From: Lachnospiraceae bacterium UBA4364 | GTDB taxonomy: Bacteria; Bacillota; Clostridia; Lachnospirales; Lachnospiraceae | Reading direction: 5' to 3' | DNA length: 64,000 nucleotides | Assembly: GCA_002393955.1 (NCBI GenBank) | Contig: DGSK01000003.1 | Span: 1-64,000 of the forward strand | Part shown: positions 22,465-31,190 of the stretch, piece by piece | Position numbering within the stretch: the first letter of the stretch is position 1 | Layout: each line of letters begins with the position of its first letter | Notes under the pieces: model-generated | Seen by the model: only the letters and a program-made list of their open reading frames with translations | The model's database searches: none | What the model was told of the DNA's origin: nothing | Made by a program: the position numbers and the translations under genes

Positions 22465-23424
22465 TCACGCCTCCTTCAACGCTGATACCTTTTTTAAAAT
22501 CTCCTCTTCATCATATTCTGGGGCATAATCTTCCGCAATGTCACATATCATCTGAACACGGATTTCGTCTTCATCAAGATCCTCAGCTATTTGTTCTGCA
22601 TCCTTACCCTTGCGGAGTTTGCGACAGACTATAGTAATTAGTTGCTTGTCCTCTCCTCGTGCCATACCTCTCTGTTCTATATAATCCAATGCTTCGCACA
22701 TATTTTCAGGTTCTCCTTTCAGTTTCTTCCAATCACTATCATCGTATATTTTTGCAAATCTGCCGTCACCCGTCAACACTGACATTAACTGCAGCACTTC
22801 TCTTACATGTTTAATTTTTTCTTTCGAGCCTGTGTAATGACCTGTACGCTGCATCTGTACAAAGTAGTCGGCTACGAAACGGAAGTCGCTCTTGAAACCT
22901 TTGAGCTGCTCGTCTGTAAGATAGGCTATCTCGTAAAGGTTTATCCGGTATTCCGGGATAAGCCTCTTAATCTTATCGTCAAGATTGTCGCCCAACGCTT
23001 CGTGAAGAGTCTTAGCCTTATCCCAATGTTTATTGTAACCAAAATACAGCACTAGCGTTATGACTGGATAACAGCTGACTGTCTTAATGCGTTTTCCTTC
23101 GGAATCTGTTTCATATCTTATCTGATCCCTATATGCCGAACCATCATATCCTATAACACGGAGCGGCATATCATTCTCAGGTATGGTTTCGTTTTCTATT
23201 CCGAGCAGTGCGATCCTGATGTTTTTCTTTTTCCAGAATTTACTTACATCCCTTTCCAGTTCACGGAATGTTGTTTCACCATGATAGATGGAATGCGTTT
23301 TGGCGCCTTCCAGCTCGTTTTCTGCAACCCTTTGTTTCCCTTCAAAGACGAGATTGTTTACAATGTCCGCAAATACGTCATTCAGCTGTATTAGCGCCTT
23401 TTCCGTTATGTCCTTTTGACCCAT
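22465..23424 (-). CDS. PD-(D/E)XK nuclease family transposase (Rpn-like)
   Basis: 319 residues. It starts with ALIQLNDVFADIVNNLVFEG, has IRIALLGIENETIP followed by the GYDGSAYRDQI block, VSCYPVITLVLYFGYNKHWD, and a charged C-terminal tail. This matches the Rpn/PD-(D/E)XK transposase family abundant in Lachnospiraceae; members of the Rpn group cut DNA and promote recombination. The start is fixed by AAGGAGGTAATA on the minus strand. Its ribosome site is buried in a hairpin (23429-23459). A broken relative lies at 3903-4690, so the pair brackets the CRISPR region. Confidence 0.85.
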   Translation of the reverse strand: MGQKDITEKALIQLNDVFADIVNNLVFEGKQRVAENELEGAKTHSIYHGETTFRELERDVSKFWKKKNIRIALLGIENETIPENDMPLRVIGYDGSAYRDQIRYETDSEGKRIKTVSCYPVITLVLYFGYNKHWDKAKTLHEALGDNLDDKIKRLIPEYRINLYEIAYLTDEQLKGFKSDFRFVADYFVQMQRTGHYTGSKEKIKHVREVLQLMSVLTGDGRFAKIYDDSDWKKLKGEPENMCEALDYIEQRGMARGEDKQLITIVCRKLRKGKDAEQIAEDLDEDEIRVQMICDIAEDYAPEYDEEEILKKVSALKEA

Positions 23425-23428
23425 TATT

Positions 23429-23459
23429 ACCTCCTTGCATGATCATTTTTGCAGGAGGT
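23429..23459 (-). promoter_or_regulatory. Ribosome-site sequestering hairpin of the transposase gene
   Basis: On the minus strand ACCTCCTGCA pairs with TGCAAGGAGGT, placing the whole AGGAGG ribosome site of the gene at 22465-23424 in a stem. Such hairpins are common before transposases and restrain translation of read-through transcripts. The rest of the interval to 23788 holds a TTCCCAC...GTGGGAA inverted repeat at 23665-23690 and the likely promoter of the ATPase gene, but no gene. Confidence 0.6.
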
Positions 23460-23788
23460 TTATAAGTATATCCCTCCCGCTTTTTTATACTTGGAATTTA
23501 AAGCACGGGAGACCCGAAGATTCTTTGAAAATAGAAATTCTTGAAATGTAATTCTTCCTTGCTTTGCGTCATATTATATCACAATCCTGTATGAAAAAAC
23601 AGTGGCTAACGTCTACGGTATAGTGGCAAAAACGGGTTCACTTAAAATAATGGACTGATTAAAATACAAAATTTCCCACTGTCCGGATGTGGGAAGTTTC
23701 CGCTGATTATGGTAGAATACTCTTGCTGGTTAGCTGCGGATAACCGCAGAACGGCAAGACTATTTTCGCTAATTCATAGGAGCAGAAA

Positions 23789-26089
23789 TTGAAAGCATCT
23801 TTTAATGTGACGGGAATGTCGTGTGCAAACTGTGTTTCCAATGTGGAAAGGGCAGTCGGTAAAATAAACGGTGTCGAGGAAGTCAGTGTCAATCTGATAG
23901 AAGAACTGATGATGGTGTCCTATGACGAATCTCTTACCGGGGAAAGCGAGATAATGGAGGCTGTAAAAAAAGCCGGTTACGGGGCGGAGAGCTGCAGCAG
24001 GCTGCAGGACCGTCCGGGTACTGCAGCCGGATCTTTGGAAAGGTCCTTTGAAAGATCCTCTAAAAAAGATAAGGATGACAAGGGAATCGGGCTGATAATA
24101 TCGGTTATCCTTATGGTCATCCTTATGGTCATTGCCATGGGAGAAAAGCACAGCCTGTCCATGAATGCATTGACACAGCTATTGCTTGTGATCCCGGTCA
24201 TGTTCATCAACAAAAGGTTCTATATTAATGCATTCAAGGCATTACGGTCAGGCGGCACGAATATGGATGTGCTGGTTTCCTTAAGCTCTTTGTGTGCTTT
24301 TGTTTACAGCCTGTACGGACTGTATATGATACTTGCCTGCACCGAGAGCGGAGATATGGAATCGGCAATGCAGTACGCCCATAATCTGTTCTTTGATTCG
24401 GCTGGCATGATACTGACTTTAGTATCCGTGGGAAAATTTCTGGAGGACAGGTCAAAGAAAAAAACAAAGGATGCCATCGACTCGCTTATCGATATCTGTC
24501 CCAAAAAGATCACTCGCATCATTACGGACAGGGATGGAAATGAGACGGAAGAAACGGTGGCTGCCGAAGATATACGGCAGGGCGACATTATCCTCATATC
24601 AAAAGGAGAGGCTTCGGCTGTTGACGGAATAGTAGTGAAAGGCAGTGCGAAATTTGATGAATCTGCAATCACCGGTGAAAGTGAAGCCATAGATAAGGCT
24701 GAGGGCGATGAGGTCATTTCCGCCACTATGGCAATAGACGGGTATGTCAGGGTACGAGCCCAGGCGGTTGGTGAAGACTCTACACTTATGAAGATCGTCA
24801 GGATGACTAAGGAAGCTGGTGCGTCCAAGGCCCCTATTGCAAAGCTTGCAGACAGGATTTCAGCGGTGTTCGTTCCTGCTATAGTGATCATTTCCATCGT
24901 CACGTTTGCGATATGGTTCTTTGTGACGAGGAATTTTGCCACGGCCTTCTCATTTGGGATATGCGTGCTGGTAATATCCTGCCCCTGCGCCCTGGGACTT
25001 GCCACGCCTGTCGCTATTACCGTCGGTATGGGAGTCGGTGCTAAAAACGGCATTCTTTTCAAAACAGCAGAATCGCTTCAGATGTTAAGCAGTATCGATA
25101 CGGCAGTATTTGACAAGACCGGAACCATCACGAACGGTACGGTATCCGTGGAGGGAGAGGTAAGAAAAGATACCGTAAGAAAAACCTCCGCCCGGGCAAT
25201 GGCAATTTTAAAAAAGCTGGGTATTGGAACAGTCATGCTCACCGGGGATAAAAAGGAGAAAGCGCTTGTCATAGCAAAGGAAGCCGGAGTTTCGGATGTA
25301 AGATATGAATTAAAGCCTGAGGACAAGGCCGGCAGTGTGAAAGAATTTCAGGAAAAAGGCAAAAAGGTTCTCGCAGTCGGCGACGGAATAAACGATGCAC
25401 CGGCGCTTGCGGCCGCTGAGGTCGGGATGGCAATGGGAGCAGGAAAGGATATCGCCATAGAATGTGCAGATGTGGTCCTTATGCACAGTGACCTGCTGGA
25501 TGTGGTCAGGGCCATCAGGCTAAGCAAGGGGACTCTCCGCAACATTAAGGAAAATCTTTTCTGGGCGTTCTTTTATAATGTAGTTATGATACCTGTGGCT
25601 GCCGGGCTGGCCTATCCAGTGTTCGGCCTTAAATTCAGTCCCATGATGGGTGCGGCATGCATGAGCCTCAGCAGTATATGTGTATGTCTGAATGCAGTAA
25701 GGCTCATGGGGATCAGACTTGATAGAGATATAGCGGCCGGTGGGAATACTGACGATTTTTCATCGGCCGGCAATAAAACAGACAGTATGCTATCATCAGA
25801 TGAAGATACTGTTTGTGGTGTGAATTCTTCATCAAAAGAGTGTGAAGAGGTCGGAAAATGTAATTGTAATATAGCGAAAGGAGAAACAGAAATGATCAAA
25901 TTCGGAGTAGAAGGAATGATGTGTGCACATTGCAAGGGGCGTGTGGAGGATGCTCTCAAGGCTATTGACGGAGTAACGGGGGCAGTGGCTGACCTTGATG
26001 CAAAGTGTGTAACAATAGAGGCCGGTGAAGGCGTGACAGAGGAAATGTGCAAAGAGGCAGTTACGGCAGCCGGCTACAAGGTGCAGTGA
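23789..26089 (+). CDS. P1B-type copper ATPase lacking the nucleotide-binding domain
   Basis: 766 residues, TTG start after ATAGGAGCAGAAA. Order: metal-binding HMA domain with GMSCANC (residues 8-14), membrane helices, actuator domain with ITGES, the CPCALGLATP metal motif, DKTGT at about residue 441, TGDKKEKA at about 484, GDGINDAPALA, two more helices, a linker and a second HMA domain with GMMCAHC. Only 43 residues separate DKTGT and TGD, whereas CopA-type pumps have about 190. The N domain that binds ATP, with its HP motif, is absent. It is either a defective pump or an unusual variant. Copper or silver is the likely metal. Confidence 0.88.
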   Translation: MKASFNVTGMSCANCVSNVERAVGKINGVEEVSVNLIEELMMVSYDESLTGESEIMEAVKKAGYGAESCSRLQDRPGTAAGSLERSFERSSKKDKDDKGIGLIISVILMVILMVIAMGEKHSLSMNALTQLLLVIPVMFINKRFYINAFKALRSGGTNMDVLVSLSSLCAFVYSLYGLYMILACTESGDMESAMQYAHNLFFDSAGMILTLVSVGKFLEDRSKKKTKDAIDSLIDICPKKITRIITDRDGNETEETVAAEDIRQGDIILISKGEASAVDGIVVKGSAKFDESAITGESEAIDKAEGDEVISATMAIDGYVRVRAQAVGEDSTLMKIVRMTKEAGASKAPIAKLADRISAVFVPAIVIISIVTFAIWFFVTRNFATAFSFGICVLVISCPCALGLATPVAITVGMGVGAKNGILFKTAESLQMLSSIDTAVFDKTGTITNGTVSVEGEVRKDTVRKTSARAMAILKKLGIGTVMLTGDKKEKALVIAKEAGVSDVRYELKPEDKAGSVKEFQEKGKKVLAVGDGINDAPALAAAEVGMAMGAGKDIAIECADVVLMHSDLLDVVRAIRLSKGTLRNIKENLFWAFFYNVVMIPVAAGLAYPVFGLKFSPMMGAACMSLSSICVCLNAVRLMGIRLDRDIAAGGNTDDFSSAGNKTDSMLSSDEDTVCGVNSSSKECEEVGKCNCNIAKGETEMIKFGVEGMMCAHCKGRVEDALKAIDGVTGAVADLDAKCVTIEAGEGVTEEMCKEAVTAAGYKVQ

Positions 26090-26177
26090 CAGCTTATCTG
26101 TATGCTTAAACACCATCAGGCAAGGCGAATACATATCGTTTTGCCCCATATTATTCATGTATACGGTCATGATGAAG

Positions 26178-26222
26178 AAAAAAGGTCACGTACTGATTAC
26201 TTAAGTGCGGCAGACCTTTTTT
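26178..26222 (+). terminator. Terminator after the ATPase gene
   Basis: AAAAAAGGTC pairs with GACCTTTTTT across a 25-base loop that itself contains short pairing. It separates the ATPase gene from the fatty acid synthesis operon. Confidence 0.7.
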
Positions 26223-26274
26223 ATTGTTCATAAAATGCAAAAAAAATGATTATCGTAAAATCCCTAAAATTATC

Positions 26275-26350
26275 TTGACATTCAAAATAAATTGTATTAT
26301 CCTCAAATTCGTGGTTAAAAACTTTGAAATTCAAAATACTTGAAAATCAA
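26275..26350 (+). promoter_or_regulatory. Promoter of the fatty acid operon with FabT-like operator
   Basis: A -35 TTGACA (26275-26280) and a -10 TATCCT (26298-26303) are 17 bases apart. Downstream are the near-palindrome TTTGAAATTCAAA (26323-26335) and TTGAAAATCAA (26340-26350). AT-rich TTGA...TCAA palindromes are the usual targets of FabT-type MarR repressors, and a FabT-like gene ends this cluster. The operator role is inference from position and symmetry. Confidence 0.55.
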
Positions 26351-26366
26351 ACAAAGGAGAAGAAGA

Positions 26367-26597
26367 ATGGAAAAATTAATCGCTATCATTGAAGAGAAGT
26401 TAAATGTTGAAGGCAAGGAAATCACTGCTGAGAGCAGATTCAAGGAGGATCTTGAGGCAGATTCACTTGATCTTTTCGAGCTTGTAATGGCACTTGAAGA
26501 AGAGTACGGCGTAGAGATCCCTTCAGAGCAGCTTGAGAATTTCACAACTGTAGGCTCTGTTGTTGATTATCTTAAAGAGAAGAACATAGAGCTCTAA
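26367..26597 (+). CDS. acpP: Acyl carrier protein
   Basis: 76 residues from ATG 26367, after AAAGGAGAAGAAG. The acidic four-helix protein carries the phosphopantetheine attachment serine in EADSLDLFELVMALEEEYG. It shuttles the growing acyl chain among the Fab enzymes encoded downstream. It is the first gene of the cluster and is followed by a hairpin that would leave excess acpP transcript relative to the rest, matching the high demand for this protein. Confidence 0.95.
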   Translation: MEKLIAIIEEKLNVEGKEITAESRFKEDLEADSLDLFELVMALEEEYGVEIPSEQLENFTTVGSVVDYLKEKNIEL

Positions 26598-26618
26598 GAA
26601 ACAGCTTGAAGATAGGAT

Positions 26619-26666
26619 AAAAGCTCATGGGATAATCAAAATTGCGAGCAGCTCATGAGCTTTTAG
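26619..26666 (+). terminator. Hairpin between acpP and fabK (attenuator or processing site)
   Basis: AAAAGCTCATG pairs exactly with CATGAGCTTTT over a 24-base loop. The T run is only four to five bases, so it would act as a leaky terminator or as a 3' stabiliser for the short acpP message. Confidence 0.6.
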
Positions 26667-26716
26667 TTTGTCTGAACATAGACGGATAAAAAGCGGCGGA
26701 AAGCAGAAAGAGAAAA

Positions 26717-27643
26717 ATGAAGAACAGGATAACAGATTTACTTAAAACTGAATACCCCATCATACAGGGGGGCATGGCATGGGTGGCTGAGCACAATCTG
26801 GCTGCAGCGGTATCGAATGCCGGCGGACTTGGAATCATCGGAGCTGCTTCTGCACCTGCAGAAGTGGTCCGCGAAGAAATAAAGAAATGTAAGGAGCTGA
26901 CTGACAAGCCTTTCGGCGTCAATGTCATGCTTCTCAATCCCAACGCTGATGATGTAGCAAAGATCATCATAGAAGAAGGCGTTAAAGTTGTTACCACAGG
27001 TGCAGGAAACCCGGGCAAGTACATGGATGCATGGAAAGAGGCAGGAGTGGTAGTTATCCCCGTGGTAGCAAGTACGGCAATGGCTATTATGATGGAGCGT
27101 GCAGGTGCTGATGCGGTGGTAGCAGAAGGCATGGAAAGCGGCGGACATATAGGTGTGACCACTTCCTTCGCACTTATCCCTCAGGTAGTGGATGCGGTAA
27201 GCATTCCCGTAGTGGCCGCAGGCGGAATCGCAGACGGACGCGGCATGGCAGCAGCATTTATGCTTGGCGCAGAAGGCATACAGATGGGAACAAGATTCGT
27301 TGCAGCAAAGGAATCCATCGTGCATGCTGCATATAAGGAAAAGATAGTAAAGGCAAAGGATATCGACTCCGTAGTTACCGGAACTACAACAGGTCATCCC
27401 GTAAGATGTCTCAAGAACCGCATGACCAAGGAATATGTAAAGCTTGAGCGTGAGGGTGCTGATTTTATGGAGCTTGAGAAGCTGACATTGGGATCTCTCA
27501 GGAAGGCAGTTATAGACGGAGACGTTGTAAACGGTACTCTTATGGCAGGACAGATCGCAGGTCTCATAAAGAGTGAAGAGAGCTGCGCAGATATTATTTC
27601 TTCCATATCGAATGAAGCAGAGAAGCTTTTAAAACTGGTATAA
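26717..27643 (+). CDS. fabK: Enoyl-ACP reductase II (FMN-dependent)
   Basis: 308 residues. The TIM-barrel flavoprotein begins with PIIQGGMAWVAEHNLAAAVS and contains PFGVNVMLLNP, GMESGGHIG (flavin phosphate region) and VVAAGGIADGRGMAAAFMLG. FabK reduces trans-2-enoyl-ACP in the last step of each elongation cycle and replaces FabI in many Firmicutes. Length and motifs match the family throughout. It is transcribed with the other fab genes, 120 bases after acpP. Confidence 0.95.
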   Translation: MKNRITDLLKTEYPIIQGGMAWVAEHNLAAAVSNAGGLGIIGAASAPAEVVREEIKKCKELTDKPFGVNVMLLNPNADDVAKIIIEEGVKVVTTGAGNPGKYMDAWKEAGVVVIPVVASTAMAIMMERAGADAVVAEGMESGGHIGVTTSFALIPQVVDAVSIPVVAAGGIADGRGMAAAFMLGAEGIQMGTRFVAAKESIVHAAYKEKIVKAKDIDSVVTGTTTGHPVRCLKNRMTKEYVKLEREGADFMELEKLTLGSLRKAVIDGDVVNGTLMAGQIAGLIKSEESCADIISSISNEAEKLLKLV

Positions 27644-27706
27644 CGGTCGCAAAATATCCGGATAAACGGGCAGGCATTGGGAACGGATATTTAAGAACCG
27701 TTATAC
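27638..27706 (+). other. Long hairpin overlapping the fabK stop codon
   Basis: GTATAACGGT pairs with ACCGTTATAC, and further in AAATATCCG pairs with CGGATATTT, with a 4 by 4 internal loop and a 23-base apical loop. The TAA of fabK lies inside the stem. No T run follows, so it is not a classic terminator. It may be an RNA processing or stability element between fabK and fabD. Confidence 0.65.
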
Positions 27707-27734
27707 AGGCATCATAAAACAGAAAAGAGGAATC

Positions 27735-28670
27735 ATGGGAAAGACAGCATTTATATTCCCAGGCCAGGGGGCTCAGTATCCCGGCATGGGAAAGGATTTT
27801 TTTGAAAAATATGAAGAGTCACAGGAGATATTCAAAAAGTCTTCTGAGGCTACGGGGCTTGATATCGAGGCACTCTGCTTTAGTGAAAATGATGATCTGA
27901 ATCAGACGGAGTATACACAGATAGCCATGATCACTGCAGAGCTTGCCATGTGGAAAGCGGTAGTTTCAAAGGGAATAAAGGCTGATGTTTGTGCCGGCTT
28001 AAGTCTTGGTGAGTACGCAGCACTTGCAGCATCAGGCGTAATGGAGCCTGCGGATATTTTCCCTGTAGTGCGTAAGCGCGGGATATATATGCAGAATGCT
28101 TATCCCAACGGAGGCGGTATGACAGCAGTGCTTGGACTTTCACCTGAGCAGGCCGACGCTGCGTGCAAAAAGATTGCCGGGGAAACAGGAAAGCCTGTAT
28201 CCGTTGCAAACTACAACTGTCCCGGACAGATTGTTATTACAGGTGCGAAGGAAGCTGTAGACAAGGCTGCTGAGGAATGTCAGGCAGCAGGCGCAAAGCG
28301 TTGTGTTCCACTGAATGTAAGCGGCCCCTTCCATTCAGCGCTCCTTAAGGAAGCTTCAGAGCTTCTGGCAAAAGAGCTGGAGCAGGTAAGCCTTTCTGAT
28401 CCTCAGATACCTTATCTTACAAATGTGACTGCAGAGCCTGTTACAAAGGCTGATGGAATAAAGGAGCTTCTTGCGGCTCAGATCTGCTCACCCGTCAGGT
28501 GGCAGCAGAGTGTTGAGAAAATGATCGCTGACGGTGTGGACTGCTTTATAGAGATTGGTCCCGGCAAGACTCTGGCAGGATTTATGAAGCGTATTAATAA
28601 GGAAGTAAAAGTCTTCAATGTTGGAACCGTCGAAGAGCTTGAGGCATTGTCAGGATCTCTTGCGGGCTGA
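27735..28670 (+). CDS. fabD: Malonyl-CoA:ACP transacylase
   Basis: 311 residues, start ATG after AAAAGAGGAATC. It has the opening FIFPGQGAQYPGMGKDF, the nucleophile motif GLSLGEY, and GPFHS with the catalytic histidine. It transfers malonyl groups from CoA to the acyl carrier protein, supplying the elongation substrate. Length is typical. The order fabK-fabD-fabG-fabF is the standard Firmicute fatty acid cluster. Confidence 0.96.
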   Translation: MGKTAFIFPGQGAQYPGMGKDFFEKYEESQEIFKKSSEATGLDIEALCFSENDDLNQTEYTQIAMITAELAMWKAVVSKGIKADVCAGLSLGEYAALAASGVMEPADIFPVVRKRGIYMQNAYPNGGGMTAVLGLSPEQADAACKKIAGETGKPVSVANYNCPGQIVITGAKEAVDKAAEECQAAGAKRCVPLNVSGPFHSALLKEASELLAKELEQVSLSDPQIPYLTNVTAEPVTKADGIKELLAAQICSPVRWQQSVEKMIADGVDCFIEIGPGKTLAGFMKRINKEVKVFNVGTVEELEALSGSLAG

Positions 28671-28701
28671 CAGTTACGGATAAGTTATTGGAGGAAATCG
28701 G

Positions 28702-29442
28702 ATGTTAAGCGGAAAGACAGCATTAGTCACAGGTGCAGGCAGAGGCATAGGAAAAGCCATTGCCAAGAAACTTGCTTCTCTTGGTGCTACAGTGGTAGTT
28801 AACTACAGCGGATCCAAAGAAAAAGCAGAGGAAACTGTGGCAGAGATAGTTGCAGCCGGCGGAAGTGCAGAAGCAATGCAGTGTGATGTTTCTGATTTTA
28901 AGGCCTGCGAGGAGTTTTCAAAGGCAGTAGTTGCAAAGTATGGAAAGCTGGATATCCTAGTAAATAATGCAGGTGTCACCAGGGACGGGCTTCTCATGGG
29001 CATGTCGGAAGAGGACTATGACAAGGTGCTTGATACTAACCTTAAGGGTGCCTTCAATATGACAAGACATTTTTCAAGGGTGTTCTTAAAGCAGAGGTCA
29101 GGCAGGATCATAAACATCTCTTCCGTAAGCGGAGTCATGGGAAATGCCGGCCAGGCTAATTACAGCGCATCAAAGGCAGGTCTTATCGGATTGACCAAGA
29201 GTGTGGCCAGAGAGCTTGCGGGCAGGGGAGTATGTGTAAATGCCGTGGCACCGGGCTTCATCGAGACAGATATGACGAATGCCATGAAAGAAGATGCTAA
29301 GAAAAAACTTATAGAAAACATTCCACTGGGAAGGATAGGAAAGCCTGATGACATTGCTGAAGCAGTGGCTTTCCTGGCAGGAGATGCGTCCTCATATATC
29401 ACGGGACAGGTATTGTGCGTAGACGGTGGAATGGCTATATAA
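28702..29442 (+). CDS. fabG: 3-oxoacyl-ACP reductase
   Basis: 246 residues, start after TTGGAGGAAATCGG. A short-chain dehydrogenase with TGAGRGIGKAIA for NADPH, NNAGVTRD, the catalytic serine at ISSVSGVMGN, YSASKAG with Tyr and Lys, and the typical C-terminal QVLCVDGG. It reduces 3-oxoacyl-ACP in each elongation cycle. It is tightly spaced with fabF, whose start follows 12 bases later. Confidence 0.96.
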   Translation: MLSGKTALVTGAGRGIGKAIAKKLASLGATVVVNYSGSKEKAEETVAEIVAAGGSAEAMQCDVSDFKACEEFSKAVVAKYGKLDILVNNAGVTRDGLLMGMSEEDYDKVLDTNLKGAFNMTRHFSRVFLKQRSGRIINISSVSGVMGNAGQANYSASKAGLIGLTKSVARELAGRGVCVNAVAPGFIETDMTNAMKEDAKKKLIENIPLGRIGKPDDIAEAVAFLAGDASSYITGQVLCVDGGMAI

Positions 29443-29454
29443 ACGGGAGGAGAT

Positions 29455-30693
29455 ATGATGAACAGGAGAGTAGTTGTGACAGGCCTTGGTGCGGTGACGC
29501 CCATAGGCAATGATGTGGAAAGTTTCTGGTCCTCAGTAAAAGAGGGAAAGATTGGTTTTGGCCCCATCACTGCCTTTGACACTACTGATTACAAAGCAAA
29601 GCTTGCCGCTGAGGTAAAGGATTATGATCCCACTCTCAGTATGGATAAAAAGTCGTCAAAGCGTATGGAGCGTTTTTCCCAGTTTGCAGTGACTGCAGCA
29701 GGCGAGGCGCTTAAGGATTCGGGCCTGGATATTGAAAAAGAGGATCCTTTCCGTGTGGGATGTGCTATAAGCAGCGGAATTGGAAGCCTTGCGACAGTGG
29801 AAAGGGAGCATCAGAGGATCATAGACAGGGGGCCCGGAAAAGTGGGGCCGCTTATGGTTCCGCTCATGATATCCAATATGGCTGCAGGAAATGTAAGTAT
29901 CGCATACGGCCTTAAAGGAAAAAATATAGATGTAGTGACTGCCTGTGCTTCAGGTACTCATTCTATAGGTGAGGCTATGCGTACCATCCAGTACGGCGAT
30001 GCGGATGTTATGCTTGCAGGCGGAACGGAATCATGTATCAGTCCCGTGGGCGTGGCCGGCTTTACGGCACTTACTGCACTCAGCACTTCAGATGATCCGG
30101 AGAGCTGCTCGCTTCCCTTTGATGCGAGAAGAAGCGGTTTTGTAATGGGCGAAGGTGCAGGCATAGTAGTTCTGGAAGAATATGAGCATGCTAAGAATCG
30201 CGGTGCAAAGATACTTGCCGAGTTAGTCGGATATGGTGCAACAGCCGATGCTTATCACATTACTTCTCCTGCGGAAGACGGTTCAGGCGCTGCCATGGCG
30301 ATGAAATTTGCAATGGCTGATGCCGGCATAAAGCCTGAGGATGTAGACTACATCAACGCTCATGGTACGGCAACTCATTATAACGATCTGTTTGAGACCA
30401 GGGCCATCAAGCTTGCGTTCGGCGAGCATGCATATAAGCTGAAAGTCAACTCTACCAAATCAATGATAGGCCATCTGTTAGGTGCAGCCGGAGCGGTGGA
30501 ATTCGTGGTTACCGTAAAGGAGCTTCAGGAAGGCTTTTTGCACAGGACAGTCGGTTACAAAGAAAAGGATGAAGAGCTTGATCTTGACTACTGTGCAGAG
30601 GAATACAGGGGCGATATAAAGTATGCCCTGTCGGATTCACTGGGATTCGGTGGACACAATGCGGCAGTAGTTGTAAAGAAATTTTCGGAATAA
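29455..30693 (+). CDS. fabF: 3-oxoacyl-ACP synthase II
   Basis: 412 residues, start ATGATG after GGGAGGAGAT. The thiolase fold carries the active Cys in VTACASGTHS, and the two histidines in INAHGTATHYND and STKSMIGHLLGAAGA. It condenses malonyl-ACP with acyl-ACP and controls unsaturated chain length. Length is normal. No anomalies were seen. Confidence 0.96.
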   Translation: MMNRRVVVTGLGAVTPIGNDVESFWSSVKEGKIGFGPITAFDTTDYKAKLAAEVKDYDPTLSMDKKSSKRMERFSQFAVTAAGEALKDSGLDIEKEDPFRVGCAISSGIGSLATVEREHQRIIDRGPGKVGPLMVPLMISNMAAGNVSIAYGLKGKNIDVVTACASGTHSIGEAMRTIQYGDADVMLAGGTESCISPVGVAGFTALTALSTSDDPESCSLPFDARRSGFVMGEGAGIVVLEEYEHAKNRGAKILAELVGYGATADAYHITSPAEDGSGAAMAMKFAMADAGIKPEDVDYINAHGTATHYNDLFETRAIKLAFGEHAYKLKVNSTKSMIGHLLGAAGAVEFVVTVKELQEGFLHRTVGYKEKDEELDLDYCAEEYRGDIKYALSDSLGFGGHNAAVVVKKFSE

Positions 30694-30745
30694 TCACAAA
30701 ATCTTTTGCCGGTTATGATGCCGGCCATGAAGAGAGGAGCGGACA

Positions 30746-31177
30746 ATGTCTGTTTACAGTACCAAAGAGATCATGGATATAATTCCTCACAGGTCACCGT
30801 TTTTACTCATCGATACCATAGAGGAACTGGAGCCCGGTGTACGGGTTGTTGGGAAAAAATGCGTAAGCTTTAATGAACCGTATTTTGCCGGTCATTTTCC
30901 CGGAAATCCGGTAATGCCCGGAGTACTTATTATAGAAGCAATGGCACAGACCGGTGCGGTGGCGCTTTTGGGACTTCCCCAGTGGAAGGGAAAGACTGCT
31001 TACTTTGTGGGTATAGACAAAGCAAGGTTCAGCAGGAAAGTGGTTCCCGGTGATGTGCTTATGTTTGAGGTAAATATCATAAAGCAGAAAGGCCCCTTCG
31101 GGATCGCAGAGGCTGTGGCAAAAGTAGATGGAGAAACAGCCGCAAAGGCAGAGCTTACATTTGCAGTGGGCGACTGA
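30746..31177 (+). CDS. fabZ: 3-hydroxyacyl-ACP dehydratase
   Basis: 143 residues, start ATG after AAGAGAGGAGCGGACA. The hot-dog fold has IIPHRSPFLLID, the catalytic His in FAGHFPGNPVMPGVLIIE and the Glu in the following EAMAQTG helix. It removes water from 3-hydroxyacyl-ACP. No FabN-like extension is present. The gene is followed by accDA after 13 bases. Confidence 0.96.
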   Translation: MSVYSTKEIMDIIPHRSPFLLIDTIEELEPGVRVVGKKCVSFNEPYFAGHFPGNPVMPGVLIIEAMAQTGAVALLGLPQWKGKTAYFVGIDKARFSRKVVPGDVLMFEVNIIKQKGPFGIAEAVAKVDGETAAKAELTFAVGD

Positions 31178-31190
31178 TGAGGTGTGACAG

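Noticed and set aside
23665..23690. Copper-responsive operator (CopY/CsoR) before the ATPase gene.
   Set aside because: The inverted repeat TTCCCAC...GTGGGAA does not match the known TACAnnTGTA or CsoR motifs, and a similar sequence occurs around fabT, so it is not metal-specific.
26738..27397. 219-residue minus-strand frame inside fabK, rich in Cys, His and Tyr.
   Set aside because: Composition is typical of an antisense shadow of a GC-balanced gene; fabK on the plus strand is certain.
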